64,000 nucleotides of DNA, taken from NCBI GenBank assembly GCA_946402275.1, contig CAMIVY010000007.1, positions 1 through 64,000 on the forward strand. The letters run 5' to 3'. Below, piece by piece: positions 1 to 8,477 of the stretch. How positions within the stretch are numbered: the first letter of the stretch is position 1; each line of letters opens with the position of its first letter. The translations under genes and the position numbers were made by a program. The notes below the pieces were generated by a model. It had not been told where the DNA came from. It did no database searches and was given only the letters and a program-made list of their open reading frames with translations. Source of the stretch: an uncultured Prevotella sp. (GTDB taxonomy: Bacteria; Bacteroidota; Bacteroidia; Bacteroidales; Bacteroidaceae).

Positions 1-13
1 CCTATGGAAAGAA

Positions 14-115
14 TCCGTGCCAGAATGACAATCGCTGAAGTCAAACTGGCACGGAATTTAAACTCGCTTAAACTATGCTGACAATTTATTAAACTCGCTT
101 AAACATTGACAGCAT
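14..115. repeat. Inverted repeat followed by nested direct/inverted repeats
   Basis: TCCGTGCCAG at 14-23 is inverted perfectly at 46-55 and could be a hairpin terminator. Directly after it, TTAAACTCGCTTAAAC occurs twice (58-73 and 89-104). The second copy lies between the arms of an 11-bp imperfect inverted repeat (75-85 and 105-115, one mismatch). No gene was seen in 1-135. The function is unknown; a regulator site or a transcription end for the leftward hydrolase gene is possible. Confidence 0.5.
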
Positions 116-135
116 ATTTGGATAATTGATGATAA

Positions 136-1059
136 TTATAGTACTTGATGAAGGAAATCAATCATCAGTTTGGCAATCTCCGTATGATGGCTTTCGAGGG
201 CGAAGTGTCCGCTGGGAACGAAGTGTATCTCGGCATTGGGCACGTCGCGCTTGAAGGCTTTGGCACCTTCAGGGATGAATGAAGGGTCGTTCTCTCCCCA
301 GACAGCCAGCAATGGGGGCTGATAGGTACGGAGGTACTTCTGAAACTCAGGGTAGAGGGCAACGTTCGAGCGATAGTCGAGAATGAGGTCGTTCTGCATC
401 TCTGCCCGTCCTGGTTGGCAGACATAATAGTAATCGAGTGAATAGCCGTCAGGACCTACTGAGCCTTCTGGTGTTCCAAAAGTGTATTGCCCGATGATGG
501 TTTCTAGGGCGTAGGCAGATGCAAACTGTTGGCGTAGTTCGTCAGTAGGGTTCTGCCAGTATGCCTTGCGGGCTTCCCACTTCTTGCCAAGTCCCTCTTC
601 GTACATGTTGCCATTCTGGGAGATGATGGCGGTGATGCGCTCAGGGTGCCACATGGCCAGACGATAGCCGATTGGTGCGCCGTAGTCAAAGACATACATG
701 GCAAACTTCGTCAGACCGACAGCCTCGGTAAACTTATCGACGATGCGTGCCAGATGGTCAAAAGAGTAAGTGAAGTGTTCGCGATCGGGGCTTTCCGTCT
801 GTCCAAAAGCAGGGAAGTCGGGGGCAATCAGATGATACTCGCCTGCCAGTTCTGGCATCAGTTCGCGGAACATGTGACTACTGCTTGGAAAACCATGCAG
901 TAAGAGAATGGCAGGCTTTTCGGGCGAGCCTGCCTCACGGTAGAATACATTGCAGTCTTCAACTTGAATTTTGTTGTACTTCATTTCGTTGTTCTTAGTT
1001 TGTGCCCCCATGCTGATGCAGCCCAACAATAGGGCGGTGATTGCTAATAATTGTCTCAT
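136..1059 (-). CDS. Secreted alpha/beta hydrolase, epoxide hydrolase/dehalogenase type
   Basis: A 307-residue protein with an N-terminal signal peptide ending near SMGAQT, so it probably acts in the periplasm. The alpha/beta hydrolase fold is supported by LLLHGFPSSS (oxyanion region, about residue 52), a nucleophile elbow reading VFDYGAP (about residue 123), WGENDPS (acid region) and GHFALE (catalytic His). The nucleophile is Asp rather than Ser, which is the pattern of haloalkane dehalogenases and soluble epoxide hydrolases in this superfamily. The substrate cannot be read from the sequence. It appears monocistronic, with a -7 box about 120 bp upstream. Confidence 0.85.
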   Translation of the reverse strand: MRQLLAITALLLGCISMGAQTKNNEMKYNKIQVEDCNVFYREAGSPEKPAILLLHGFPSSSHMFRELMPELAGEYHLIAPDFPAFGQTESPDREHFTYSFDHLARIVDKFTEAVGLTKFAMYVFDYGAPIGYRLAMWHPERITAIISQNGNMYEEGLGKKWEARKAYWQNPTDELRQQFASAYALETIIGQYTFGTPEGSVGPDGYSLDYYYVCQPGRAEMQNDLILDYRSNVALYPEFQKYLRTYQPPLLAVWGENDPSFIPEGAKAFKRDVPNAEIHFVPSGHFALESHHTEIAKLMIDFLHQVL

Positions 1060-1180
1060 TTCCTAAATACTATTTGGGAACAGCAGTTCGGCTATGTGAT
1101 AGTGGGATAATCCCTTGTGAAGACACAGCTGGCGATGTATCGGAAGCAATTGTTTCTCATAACTGGAACTTTTTTCGCTG

Positions 1181-1188
1181 CAAAGTTA
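1181..1188 (-). promoter_or_regulatory. Bacteroidetes -7 box for the alpha/beta hydrolase
   Basis: The minus strand reads TAACTTTG, matching TAnnTTTG. It leaves a leader of roughly 115 nt before the hydrolase start at 1059. The rest of 1060-1329 shows no gene. Confidence 0.55.
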
Positions 1189-1329
1189 CGAATATTCACG
1201 GAAAGTTTGTATATTTGTACCAAGGATTATTTAGATGATTATCATTGATAAAATCGATTATGGAACTGAGACATGTATATCCGCAAGGCCATGCAGAAGT
1301 TTATGGAACTTATATAGAATTGAAAGTTC

Positions 1330-2324
1330 TCATACTTGTTCGTGCTTAGTCATGATGAATGAGAGTAGCATGGACATCGCAAGAACACCAAAGATAACGA
1401 TAAGGCTGATGGAGGTCGGCACCTCTATATGAGGTATGTTCAAGTTCAGGCCTACGAGTGCACCCAAGCTGTTGATATACTCATTCATGGCCAGCAACAT
1501 TTTGAGACCGACGAAAATCAGTATGATACCAAGTCCGTATTTCAGATACTTGAAGTATTTAGCCACAGCAGCCAGGGCAAAATACAGGGCACGGAGTCCG
1601 AGGATGGCAAAGATGTTGGAAGTGAGCACAATGAACGGATCTCGACTGACGCTGAACACAGCAGGAATGCTGTCAACGGCAAAAGCAACATCAGTGGTCT
1701 CAATGACCAGCAGGGCTACGAATAGCGGTGTGGCCATACGCCGCCCTTTCTCAACGATAAAGAAGTGATCGCCATGCGGTCGGTCACGGGATAGATTTTG
1801 CGAAACCAGCGCACTATGATGTTCTGCGAGGGATCAGAATGCTCGTTGTCGTCATGGGCAAACATCTTGCCGCCCGTATAGAGCAGGAAAAGTCCGAAGA
1901 GTCCCAGCACCCACTCAAAACGCTCCACCATGGCAGCACCGGCAAAGATAAAGATACTGCGAAGGACCAATGCCCCGAAGATGCCCCAAAAGAGCACCTC
2001 GTGCTGATACTTGCGTTCGATGCCGAAGAAGGAGAACAACATGAGAAACACAAACAGGTTGTCCATCGACAGCGACTTCTCTATCAGATAGCCAGCCAGA
2101 AACTCCAACGCCATCTCGTGCGAGTCGCCAGGATAAAAGAAGTAGATGACTGCGCAGAACAACAGCGAAACGCCTATCCACACGGCAGTCATCTTGAGTG
2201 CTTCGCCAACTTTCACTTCATGCTGTCCTTTCTTGCCGAACATCTTCAGGTCGGCCACCAGCATGAGTAATACTAACACATAGAAAACAATCCAGGCCCA
2301 AAGGGGCAATACCATTAAATTCAT
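1330..2324 (-). pseudogene. TerC family membrane protein, frameshifted
   Basis: Two adjacent minus-strand frames together make one TerC/Alx-type protein of about 330 residues. The N-terminal half (1716-2324) has several membrane helices and the conserved SLSMDNLFVF segment. The C-terminal half (1330-1737) carries the second acidic motif in ETTDVAFAVDSIPAVF. The frame changes near 1771-1780: the upstream frame reads VTDR and then becomes nonsense, while the other frame resumes with HGDHFFIVEKGRR. Loss of one CATG from a CATGCATG, or of a single base, would explain it. The family is linked to tellurite resistance and manganese export. The gene is broken unless the shift is a sequencing error or is bypassed. 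Confidence 0.8.
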
Positions 2325-2328
2325 GGTG

Positions 2329-2336
2329 CAAAATTA
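2329..2336 (-). promoter_or_regulatory. -7 box for terC
   Basis: The minus strand reads TAATTTTG immediately before the annotated ATG at 2324. With a usual start site about 7 bp downstream, the message would be almost leaderless, or translation would begin at the Met three codons later (2315). Confidence 0.5.
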
Positions 2337-2460
2337 CAAAAAAAGCGATAATAGCAATGATGCTATGATTACATTTGTGTTACATTTCACAAAATCAACA
2401 GCAAAGTGGGGTCACCAGAGCGACACCCCCACTTGCTGATTATAATGTGAATGCCATCAA

Positions 2461-2850
2461 CTAAACAAGTTGTGTGATAGACTCTACATCCTTGCCCTCA
2501 TAGAAGCGCGGCTCAAAGACGGGATTGTATTTGAAATCGCCGAAGCGGAACAACTGAAGGCCACAGAACTGATGATCGTCGCTCAGGCAGAGCTCCAAGC
2601 GGAAGTTGCCGTTGGCCCCAGCCACGGGTTTGCCCTTCTGCACGATGTCAGCAGCCATCTTGTCAAAGGGCATCTCCAGCAGGCGCTCCAAACGCTCTCC
2701 CTCAGAGGGGCTATATTCCAGTATGTAGGCCTTAACCTGGCTATGAGTAGGCGTATAGATGGCCTTGGTTGAAAACAGTGATTTCTTAATCTCGATATGC
2801 GGATATGCGGAGAGGGCAGCAGCCATCTCCAAGTGTTTGATACTTGACAT
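2461..2850 (-). CDS. Conserved hypothetical cytoplasmic protein
   Basis: A 129-residue soluble protein with no signal peptide or membrane segment. It starts MSSIKHLEMAAALSAYPHIEI and ends in a region rich in aromatic residues. I do not recognise a domain. Its even codon use, ATG start and clean stop support a real gene. It sits alone between terC and another small leftward gene and shows no operon link that hints at a role. Confidence 0.6.
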   Translation of the reverse strand: MSSIKHLEMAAALSAYPHIEIKKSLFSTKAIYTPTHSQVKAYILEYSPSEGERLERLLEMPFDKMAADIVQKGKPVAGANGNFRLELCLSDDHQFCGLQLFRFGDFKYNPVFEPRFYEGKDVESITQLV

Positions 2851-2920
2851 AGTTGTTACTTTTTATAAATAAATAATGTGAATTAATTTTGTGTGTCCTT
2901 TTGAAAATCAGACAACTACG

Positions 2921-3328
2921 TCAACGAATGATGTGCCTCAGCGCGATAACATAGTAGTCGCACGAGGCCGACATGCAGAATGGTGACGTCTCCTGGCGGC
3001 ATCTGCTGTCGTAATAGGTATAAAGGTGTTTGACAATATGTTGCCGTAGGGCAAGGTTGCCAAACGGCGTGATGGTTCTTTCTGTCCTAGAACCTTGTGA
3101 GGGCAGGATGCGTTGAGGGCGTGAACTGCAGACACGATAAATCTGTGAGGCATCAGTGAGCGTGGCTTCATGGTGATGCTGTTGAAGCGGAACCATGACG
3201 GTTGACTCCATTGGCTGCAAGGCTATTCCGGCTAAAGCATCATCCTTGCTTTGCCAATTCAGCAGAACTGTCAGGCATACGGCACAAAGGACCGTCAACA
3301 TCCGTATCATCAGTAGTATTCGCCTCAT
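2921..3328 (-). CDS. Small unknown exported or membrane-anchored protein
   Basis: The ORF track starts at a TTG (3340) that overlaps a -7 box, so the ATG at 3328 (MRRILLMIRML) is the likelier start, giving 135 residues. The N-terminus is a hydrophobic signal or anchor (VLCAVCLTVLL). The rest is polar with a His-rich stretch (QQHHHE) and four Cys residues, and ends YYVIALRHIIR. I cannot assign a family. Promoter placement and the signal sequence are the main support. Confidence 0.5.
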   Translation of the reverse strand: MRRILLMIRMLTVLCAVCLTVLLNWQSKDDALAGIALQPMESTVMVPLQQHHHEATLTDASQIYRVCSSRPQRILPSQGSRTERTITPFGNLALRQHIVKHLYTYYDSRCRQETSPFCMSASCDYYVIALRHIIR

Positions 3329-3337
3329 AATGCGCTG

Positions 3338-3345
3338 CAAAGGTA
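3338..3345 (-). promoter_or_regulatory. -7 box for the small exported protein gene
   Basis: The minus strand reads TACCTTTG, 9 bp upstream of the preferred ATG at 3328. It rules out the TTG start at 3340. Confidence 0.5.
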
Positions 3346-3395
3346 TAAATAATAATCAAAAAAAACGACTAATCTGAGCGGAAAAACTTCACAAA

Positions 3396-4328
3396 ATGTA
3401 TTTCTCCCTAACAATCTCGTTCTTAGCCAATGTGCCTTATCTGATAGACATTTCGAAGTCGTTTACCACCTTCGACCTTGGAACGGCTATGCTGCTGCGC
3501 TCCAAGTACACACAGAAGTTCTATGAACTATGTAGTCAGTTCTGTGGTGACTTCCGCTACAGCGTTCCTGCCGAGGAAGCACTGGGCAATATGTATAAGA
3601 AGCGGGTGATACCCTTTCAGATGGACGTGTTCCGCCGTATATTCAATTTGGAGGAGGTGAGGGATGCCAGAACCAAGCGAATCATCACGCCAGCCTCCTA
3701 TCAGAACTACAAAGACATCAAGCAGAATATCCTTGAAGTGGCTCAGAAGGAGCTTTACGACCTCTACAGCAACGGTTTCTCTAACTTGTGGTTCGACTAT
3801 CAGGAGGGTGCAAAGAAAGGTCGTGGCGGTAAAGTGTTGTCGATTGTCGTCTATATCTACACGAAAGATAACCCAAAGCAGGGGAATACGCTGCTCTGGC
3901 AGAAAGGTGATTTGCCTCTTGATCCTTTTGAAGAACATCGGGTAGATGAAAAACCCAAGCCGATGACAGCTATGCAGCGGCTTCATGCTAATATGTGGTA
4001 TGGATGCCCACAAGACCAGCAGGAATACGCTGTGCAGGCTCTGTTGGCTCGTTATCTGGATGAGGATGAAGTCATCTACTATATGCGCCAGATCCGTTTG
4101 GAAGCCAGAGAATGCTCAGACAGTTATGTTCAGGTGATGCAGGTCATTCAAGAGAAGGAGCAGCAGCCCAAGTTCAAGAGTGGCACGAAGGTCTATAAGC
4201 ACAATAACATCGTGAAATTTGCTCTTCAGGAGAATCTGAAGGAATTTGGATGGTCACTCTCACCCATTCAGAAACGAAGAAAAAGCAAGAAAGAAGTGGT
4301 AGAGCCAGACTTATTCAGGCAAATATAA
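3396..4328 (+). CDS. Plasmid-type replication initiator (Rep_3 family), N-terminally truncated
   Basis: The 310-residue product resembles the second winged-helix half of Rep_3/RepB initiators: VPYLIDISKSFTTFDLGTAMLLRSKYTQKFYELC (residues about 12-46), then a conserved core to about residue 165 and a basic C-terminal tail with KKRRKSKK-like composition. Intact family members have a first winged-helix domain of about 100 residues before this point. Here the frame is closed by a TGA at 3375 and the sequence upstream belongs to another gene. It is therefore probably a remnant of an integrated plasmid or older element. It lies outside the tRNA-bounded element. Confidence 0.65.
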   Translation: MYFSLTISFLANVPYLIDISKSFTTFDLGTAMLLRSKYTQKFYELCSQFCGDFRYSVPAEEALGNMYKKRVIPFQMDVFRRIFNLEEVRDARTKRIITPASYQNYKDIKQNILEVAQKELYDLYSNGFSNLWFDYQEGAKKGRGGKVLSIVVYIYTKDNPKQGNTLLWQKGDLPLDPFEEHRVDEKPKPMTAMQRLHANMWYGCPQDQQEYAVQALLARYLDEDEVIYYMRQIRLEARECSDSYVQVMQVIQEKEQQPKFKSGTKVYKHNNIVKFALQENLKEFGWSLSPIQKRRKSKKEVVEPDLFRQI

Positions 4329-4354
4329 GGCAGAATCGCACAAGAAATGCCTCT

Positions 4355-4436
4355 CAAAAGAGAGCCGTCACACTCAAAAAGGTCGCCCCTTATGGTGTAT
4401 CGTAAAAGTTTGAGGTTTGTTGATGGCTCTCTTTTG
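4355..4436 (+). terminator. Long inverted repeat after the Rep remnant
   Basis: CAAAAGAGAGCC (4355-4366) is inverted perfectly at 4425-4436, with a 58-nt loop that contains a smaller CTCAAA/TTTGAG pair. It is followed by a T-rich tract, so it may be the rep terminator. The remaining 4437-4821 is AT-rich and shows no gene. Confidence 0.5.
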
Positions 4437-4826
4437 TTTATTTTTATTATTTTCTAAATGGTTTTAGGATTTCATGAGAATATATAATCGTTTATGACTA
4501 TAATTGGGAGGAAAATAAGTATCGTGAGCCATCAAATACATACGCTCAATACACCCATTCTAAAGAGCATTAGTAATTCGTAAAAGGTTCTTGTTTAGAG
4601 GGGAATCGTGAAGGAATGGCCCTGAACGCACCTTTGAATTTGAATTATTTAACTTTTAAGAAACAGTGGATTTAAGGTGAAAAATGAAGCTGTTTAGGAG
4701 CTGTTTCAGTTAATATTGAAAATGAAATAAACTATCATAATGCAGTCTATAATAGCCTATAATGTCTTGCTTTATTACTTTTAGAAATAGCTTCCAAGTT
4801 CCGTACAAGTTCCATGTGAACAAAAA

Positions 4827-4855
4827 AGAGAGTCACGAAACTTTCGTAACTCTCT
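4827..4855 (-). terminator. Terminator formerly downstream of tRNA-Met
   Basis: AGAGAGTCACGAAA and TTTCGTAACTCTCT form a hairpin with one mismatch; read on the minus strand it is followed by six T. It directly follows the displaced tRNA 3' fragment, so it was most likely the original terminator of the tRNA-Met gene before the element inserted. Confidence 0.65.
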
Positions 4856-4863
4856 GAATTTCC

Positions 4864-4914
4864 GTGTGGACCAGCCAGGGCTTGAACCTGGGACCTCCAG
4901 ATTATGAGTCTGTT
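4864..4914 (-). other. Distal attachment site: displaced 3' fragment of tRNA-Met
   Basis: These 51 nt match 19131-19181 at 49 positions and correspond to the tRNA from before the anticodon stem to the 3' end plus three flanking bases. The only differences are two bases that pair with each other in the T stem, so both versions fold. The homology ends abruptly after CTGTT, where the intact gene continues into its D arm. This is the pattern left by a tyrosine integrase that recombines in a tRNA gene and supplies a new 3' end. Confidence 0.85.
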
Positions 4915-4984
4915 AAAGTAAGATATTTTAAGATTTTACAAAATATTTTCTTGTTTTCTATTTGGTTGTTTATCAGATATTTAA

Positions 4985-4992
4985 TAACTTTG
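4985..4992 (+). promoter_or_regulatory. -7 box for the integrase gene
   Basis: TAACTTTG fits TAnnTTTG and lies about 104 bp before the integrase ATG. The transcript would run through the TTGTTCGCA repeats, so binding there could repress int. Confidence 0.5.
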
Positions 4993-5035
4993 CATCCAAA
5001 ATAGAGAACTTAGAGAAATCTTAATTGTCGAGTGA

Positions 5036-5070
5036 TTTTGTTCGCATTTTGTTCGCAAATTGTTCGCAAA
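5036..5070 (+). repeat. Left-end TTGTTCGCA repeats, candidate integrase/Xis arm sites
   Basis: Three direct copies of TTGTTCGCA lie at 5036-5070, between the left attachment site and the integrase gene. The last two copies form a 24-bp stretch found identically at 19061-19084 near the right attachment site. Short repeats placed near both ends and beside int are typical of arm-type recombinase or directionality-factor sites. The assignment is an inference from position. Confidence 0.6.
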
Positions 5071-5095
5071 CCGCTCAGAGGTATAGCAACAGACT

Positions 5096-6556
5096 ATGAT
5101 TATGAAGGATTTAAAGACATCTATCAAGTGCAGCAAAGTGGACAACTGTTCGCTGACTTTAGTGTTGGACAAACGTACCAACAAGGCCACTGATGTGTAT
5201 CCGTTGGCGATATGTTTCCAGATAGCGGCAAAACGGTATTACTACAAGTTGAAGGACATGGACTATCAAAGTGAGAAGTACTTCAACGATGTGTGCAGCG
5301 TGAAAGGAGCCAAGAGTTTGCTCATGCCAGTGCGGACTGAATGGCAGAATGTTCTGGAAGGCTATCGGGAAAAGGTGGAGAAGTTGAGTCAAAGGCAACC
5401 ATTGACCCTCGAACTCATTCGTACTTATCTGTCAGGAGAAGCGATGGAAGAACATCACGAAACATCCTTTATAGGTGTTTGGGAAGGAATAATCGCCAAA
5501 ATGAAATCAGAAGACAGGGTTGGTACTGCAGAAAATTACCAGTGGGCGCTCAACTCCTTTCAGAAGTATGCGGGTGACGTAAGTGGCTTCAAGGTGGACA
5601 AAAATGTTATCAACAAGTGGAACGATGCCATGCAGAATGGAGTCTATATTGATGGAGTATTAACAGGGAAGATAGCCGATGCTACGCGTGGCATGTATCT
5701 CCGTACCTGTCGTGTGGTTTGGAATGAATGCATCCGCCAAGGATTCCTGACAGAAGACAAATATCCTTTTTCTAATAAAGATAAGACACTCATCTCCATT
5801 CCTCGTGGCAAGCGTCGCCAACAGTCCTACCTGAGCGTGGACGAAATGACGAAGTTATATCAAGTTTTTACTGAGAAGAATTACCCTGACACATGGGATC
5901 CTGCATACAAGGCACGAGCACATGAGTCGTTGGGACTATTCTTGGCACAGTATCTCTGCAATGGCTTTAACCTGACAGATGCTGGACGATTGCAATACAA
6001 CCGTACTTACTTTGCCGAGGGTGGAAAGGCATTTGAGTTTATGCGTAAGAAGACATCGGCCAGAAGTAACGACATGTCTGTGGTAATTGTTCCTATCATT
6101 GAGCCGTTACAGGTTATCCTTGATGAAATCGGAGCCAAACCGGAAAAGGATGCCTATGTGTTCCCCCAGATATTCAAAGGAGTGACAGACGAGTCGCAAC
6201 GTCGAAAGATGACAGTACAAGAGAACTCGAACATCAAAGACCGTATGATTCGCATTTGCAAAGATGTTCTCGGCTGGGACAAGGTGGTGTCTGGAACCTG
6301 GGCCCGTCACTCGTTTGCCACCAATTTAAAGCTGGCAGGAGTGGAAGAACAATATATTTCTGAGAGCATGGCTCATTCTCATGGCAACGACGTGACCTGT
6401 GGCTATCAGGATATGTACCCCTTGGAGATTCGTTTCCGCAACAATAGTAAACTGCTGAATATTGGACAGAAAGAAGAATCTATCAACATTGATAAGCTGT
6501 CGAAGAAAGAAATGAAAGAATTGCTGCTGAAGATGATGACAGAAAAGGGCATTTAA
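5096..6556 (+). CDS. int: Tyrosine recombinase (integrase) of the tRNA-Met element
   Basis: The 486-residue protein has an arm-binding/SAM-like N-terminal half (about residues 1-240) and a C-terminal tyrosine recombinase domain. Visible catalytic pieces are the Lys region in RKKTSAR, ARHSFATN (second Arg and His, about 404-407), an H-x-x-G-rich segment and the presumed nucleophile Tyr437 in TCGYQDM. The first catalytic Arg is not evident: the corresponding segment reads CNGFNLTDAGRLQ, with Asn where many members have Arg. Bacteroides conjugative-transposon integrases such as IntDOT also lack this Arg. It should catalyse integration at tRNA-Met, whose attachment site lies 180 bp upstream. Confidence 0.9.
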   Translation: MIMKDLKTSIKCSKVDNCSLTLVLDKRTNKATDVYPLAICFQIAAKRYYYKLKDMDYQSEKYFNDVCSVKGAKSLLMPVRTEWQNVLEGYREKVEKLSQRQPLTLELIRTYLSGEAMEEHHETSFIGVWEGIIAKMKSEDRVGTAENYQWALNSFQKYAGDVSGFKVDKNVINKWNDAMQNGVYIDGVLTGKIADATRGMYLRTCRVVWNECIRQGFLTEDKYPFSNKDKTLISIPRGKRRQQSYLSVDEMTKLYQVFTEKNYPDTWDPAYKARAHESLGLFLAQYLCNGFNLTDAGRLQYNRTYFAEGGKAFEFMRKKTSARSNDMSVVIVPIIEPLQVILDEIGAKPEKDAYVFPQIFKGVTDESQRRKMTVQENSNIKDRMIRICKDVLGWDKVVSGTWARHSFATNLKLAGVEEQYISESMAHSHGNDVTCGYQDMYPLEIRFRNNSKLLNIGQKEESINIDKLSKKEMKELLLKMMTEKGI

Positions 6557-6672
6557 GGCCAAAAAGTGCCGATAAGTTGCGAAATGTGGGTAAAAAAGCA
6601 TACTTTTGGCAGCTTATCGCGCATTTTTCACGAATTTGGACTGAAATTGGATTATAAATCAAAGGAATTATG

Positions 6673-6680
6673 TAATTTTG
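6673..6680 (+). promoter_or_regulatory. -7 box for the AlbA_2 gene
   Basis: TAATTTTG lies 9 bp upstream of the ATG at 6690, giving a very short leader. Confidence 0.55.
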
Positions 6681-6689
6681 TAGGCGATT

Positions 6690-8348
6690 ATGACAGAACA
6701 AGAATTACAGCAATATCTACTTACTCACTATCCGAAAGAGAATGAGAATTGTGAGTGGAAGGAGATGAAGAACTTGAAGAATGACTTCTGTGGCCATGCC
6801 AAAGATGACGTTATATCATATGTGTCGGCACTTGCCAATATGGAAGGTGGCGAACTTGTTATTGGTGTTGTAGACAAAACACTTGAGATTGTTGGTACTG
6901 ACACCTACAACTATGACGTTGAGAAGGCTCGTTTACGTCTAATCAGAGAATGTGCCAATCTGCCAACAGAAGGACTTCGGGTTGAGGAATTCTTTACATC
7001 TGACACGAACAAAACGGTGTGGGTCATTCATGTTCCCCGTCATATGCGTCGCCGTCCCGTATATGCCCATAATATAGCATGGCAGCGTCTTGACGATTCG
7101 CTGATAGAACTGACAGATTCCAGACGCGATGCTATATTGGAAGAAAGAGAAGTAGTTTACGACTGGACTGCTGAGGTTATAGCAGATGCCACTTTGGATG
7201 ATCTTGACACAGATGCTATAAAGATTGCTCGTGAGGGATACAAACAGCGTTTCCCAAAGTTGGCACATGATTGTGATGGTTGGGAGGACAAGGTTTTCTT
7301 GGATAAAGCTTGTTTGACTATAAATGGGAAAGTGACCCGTACAACTCTACTCCTTGTCGGCAAGCAAGAAGCTGCTCCAAAACTGAACCATATTGCGCAG
7401 ATTGTATGGAAATGTTTCCAGGACGGACAGGTGTTTGGCGATATATATACCATTCCTTTTATTCGTACCACTAGCGAATTACTTAGCAGAATACGTAACT
7501 ATCGGTTCAAGATATACCCAAAGAACTCGTTGATTCCTGCAGAAGTGTGGAAGTATGATACAGAGAGTATACTTGAGGGTATGCATAATGCCATTGCACA
7601 TCAGAATTATGAGATGGGGGCCAGAATAATTGTCACAGAAGACAAGGATTCTCTCAGGTTCCAAAATGATGGAAGTTTCTATGAAGGAGACTACCATCAA
7701 TATATTACAGGTGAGAAAACGCCTAAGAGTTATCGTAATCCTGCTTTGGTGAAAGCAATGGTGAATATTAAGATGATAGACACCCAAGGATATGGTATCC
7801 ACAAGATGTTTATGAGCCAGAAGGAACGTTTCTTGCCAATGCCGGATTATAACCAATCTACGGCAAGCGAGGTTATTCTTAACATGCCAGGTACTATCAT
7901 TGACGAGAACTACAGCCTAATGCTTCTTGCCAACCAAGACTTGACACTAACTGACGCAGTTCTTCTTGATCAGGTGCAGAAGGGCCAGTCCATTACACCA
8001 AATGCAGTCGCAATGCTTCGTAAACGAAAACTTATTGAGGGTAGGTTGCCTCATATTTATGTTTCAAAGAACATTGCACAGGCAACAGACCAGAAAGTAG
8101 AATACTCAAAGCATAAAGGACTGGCTGATAAGCAATGTGAAGCATTGTTGCTAGATTCTTTAAAGGATCATGGTAGCTTAACAAAACAGGAAATTGTGAG
8201 GCTGTTGTGGGATTTACTTCCTGATCAGTTGGAGGATAAGCAGAAGAACAATAAGATAGAGTATCTGCTTAAACGGCTAAGAATTGCAGGTAAAATACAT
8301 AACAGGACAAAAGGTAATGAATCTGTTTGGTCGCTCGGAAAAATATAA
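6690..8348 (+). CDS. AlbA_2 (Schlafen-type) and ATPase-like domain protein
   Basis: The 552-residue protein begins with an AlbA_2 putative nucleic-acid-binding domain: CEWKEMK, SALANMEGGELVIGV (about residues 40-62) and the following VGTD. A second conserved region (about 290-370) with SILEGMHNAIAHQNYE and FQNDGSF resembles the GHKL-like C-terminal module that accompanies AlbA_2. Winged-helix-like segments follow to the end. Such proteins are annotated as transcriptional regulators or putative helicases, and related Schlafen-type genes occur in defence islands. Here it is a stand-alone gene with its own promoter between int and the regulators, so it is probably cargo or an element regulator. 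No precise function is proven. Confidence 0.8.
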   Translation: MTEQELQQYLLTHYPKENENCEWKEMKNLKNDFCGHAKDDVISYVSALANMEGGELVIGVVDKTLEIVGTDTYNYDVEKARLRLIRECANLPTEGLRVEEFFTSDTNKTVWVIHVPRHMRRRPVYAHNIAWQRLDDSLIELTDSRRDAILEEREVVYDWTAEVIADATLDDLDTDAIKIAREGYKQRFPKLAHDCDGWEDKVFLDKACLTINGKVTRTTLLLVGKQEAAPKLNHIAQIVWKCFQDGQVFGDIYTIPFIRTTSELLSRIRNYRFKIYPKNSLIPAEVWKYDTESILEGMHNAIAHQNYEMGARIIVTEDKDSLRFQNDGSFYEGDYHQYITGEKTPKSYRNPALVKAMVNIKMIDTQGYGIHKMFMSQKERFLPMPDYNQSTASEVILNMPGTIIDENYSLMLLANQDLTLTDAVLLDQVQKGQSITPNAVAMLRKRKLIEGRLPHIYVSKNIAQATDQKVEYSKHKGLADKQCEALLLDSLKDHGSLTKQEIVRLLWDLLPDQLEDKQKNNKIEYLLKRLRIAGKIHNRTKGNESVWSLGKI

Positions 8349-8370
8349 AATTCCGAGCGTTTCCGAGCGT

Positions 8371-8441
8371 TTTTTGCGAGCGAGGATTTACCACAAACTA
8401 CATAAGTTGCTGATAATCAAGACTATCTTCGCTCGCAAAAA
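8371..8441. terminator. Hairpin between convergent genes
   Basis: TTTTTGCGAGCGA (8371-8383) is inverted perfectly at 8429-8441, between the rightward AlbA_2 gene and the leftward araC-type gene. Two copies of TTCCGAGCG lie just before it. It probably ends transcription from one or both sides. Confidence 0.5.
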
Positions 8442-8477
8442 TTATAATTTTACGCGCATATTACGCGCACGCATATA

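Noticed and set aside
4864-4914. A second complete tRNA gene
   Set aside because: The D arm and 5' acceptor strand are missing; the homology stops after the anticodon arm.
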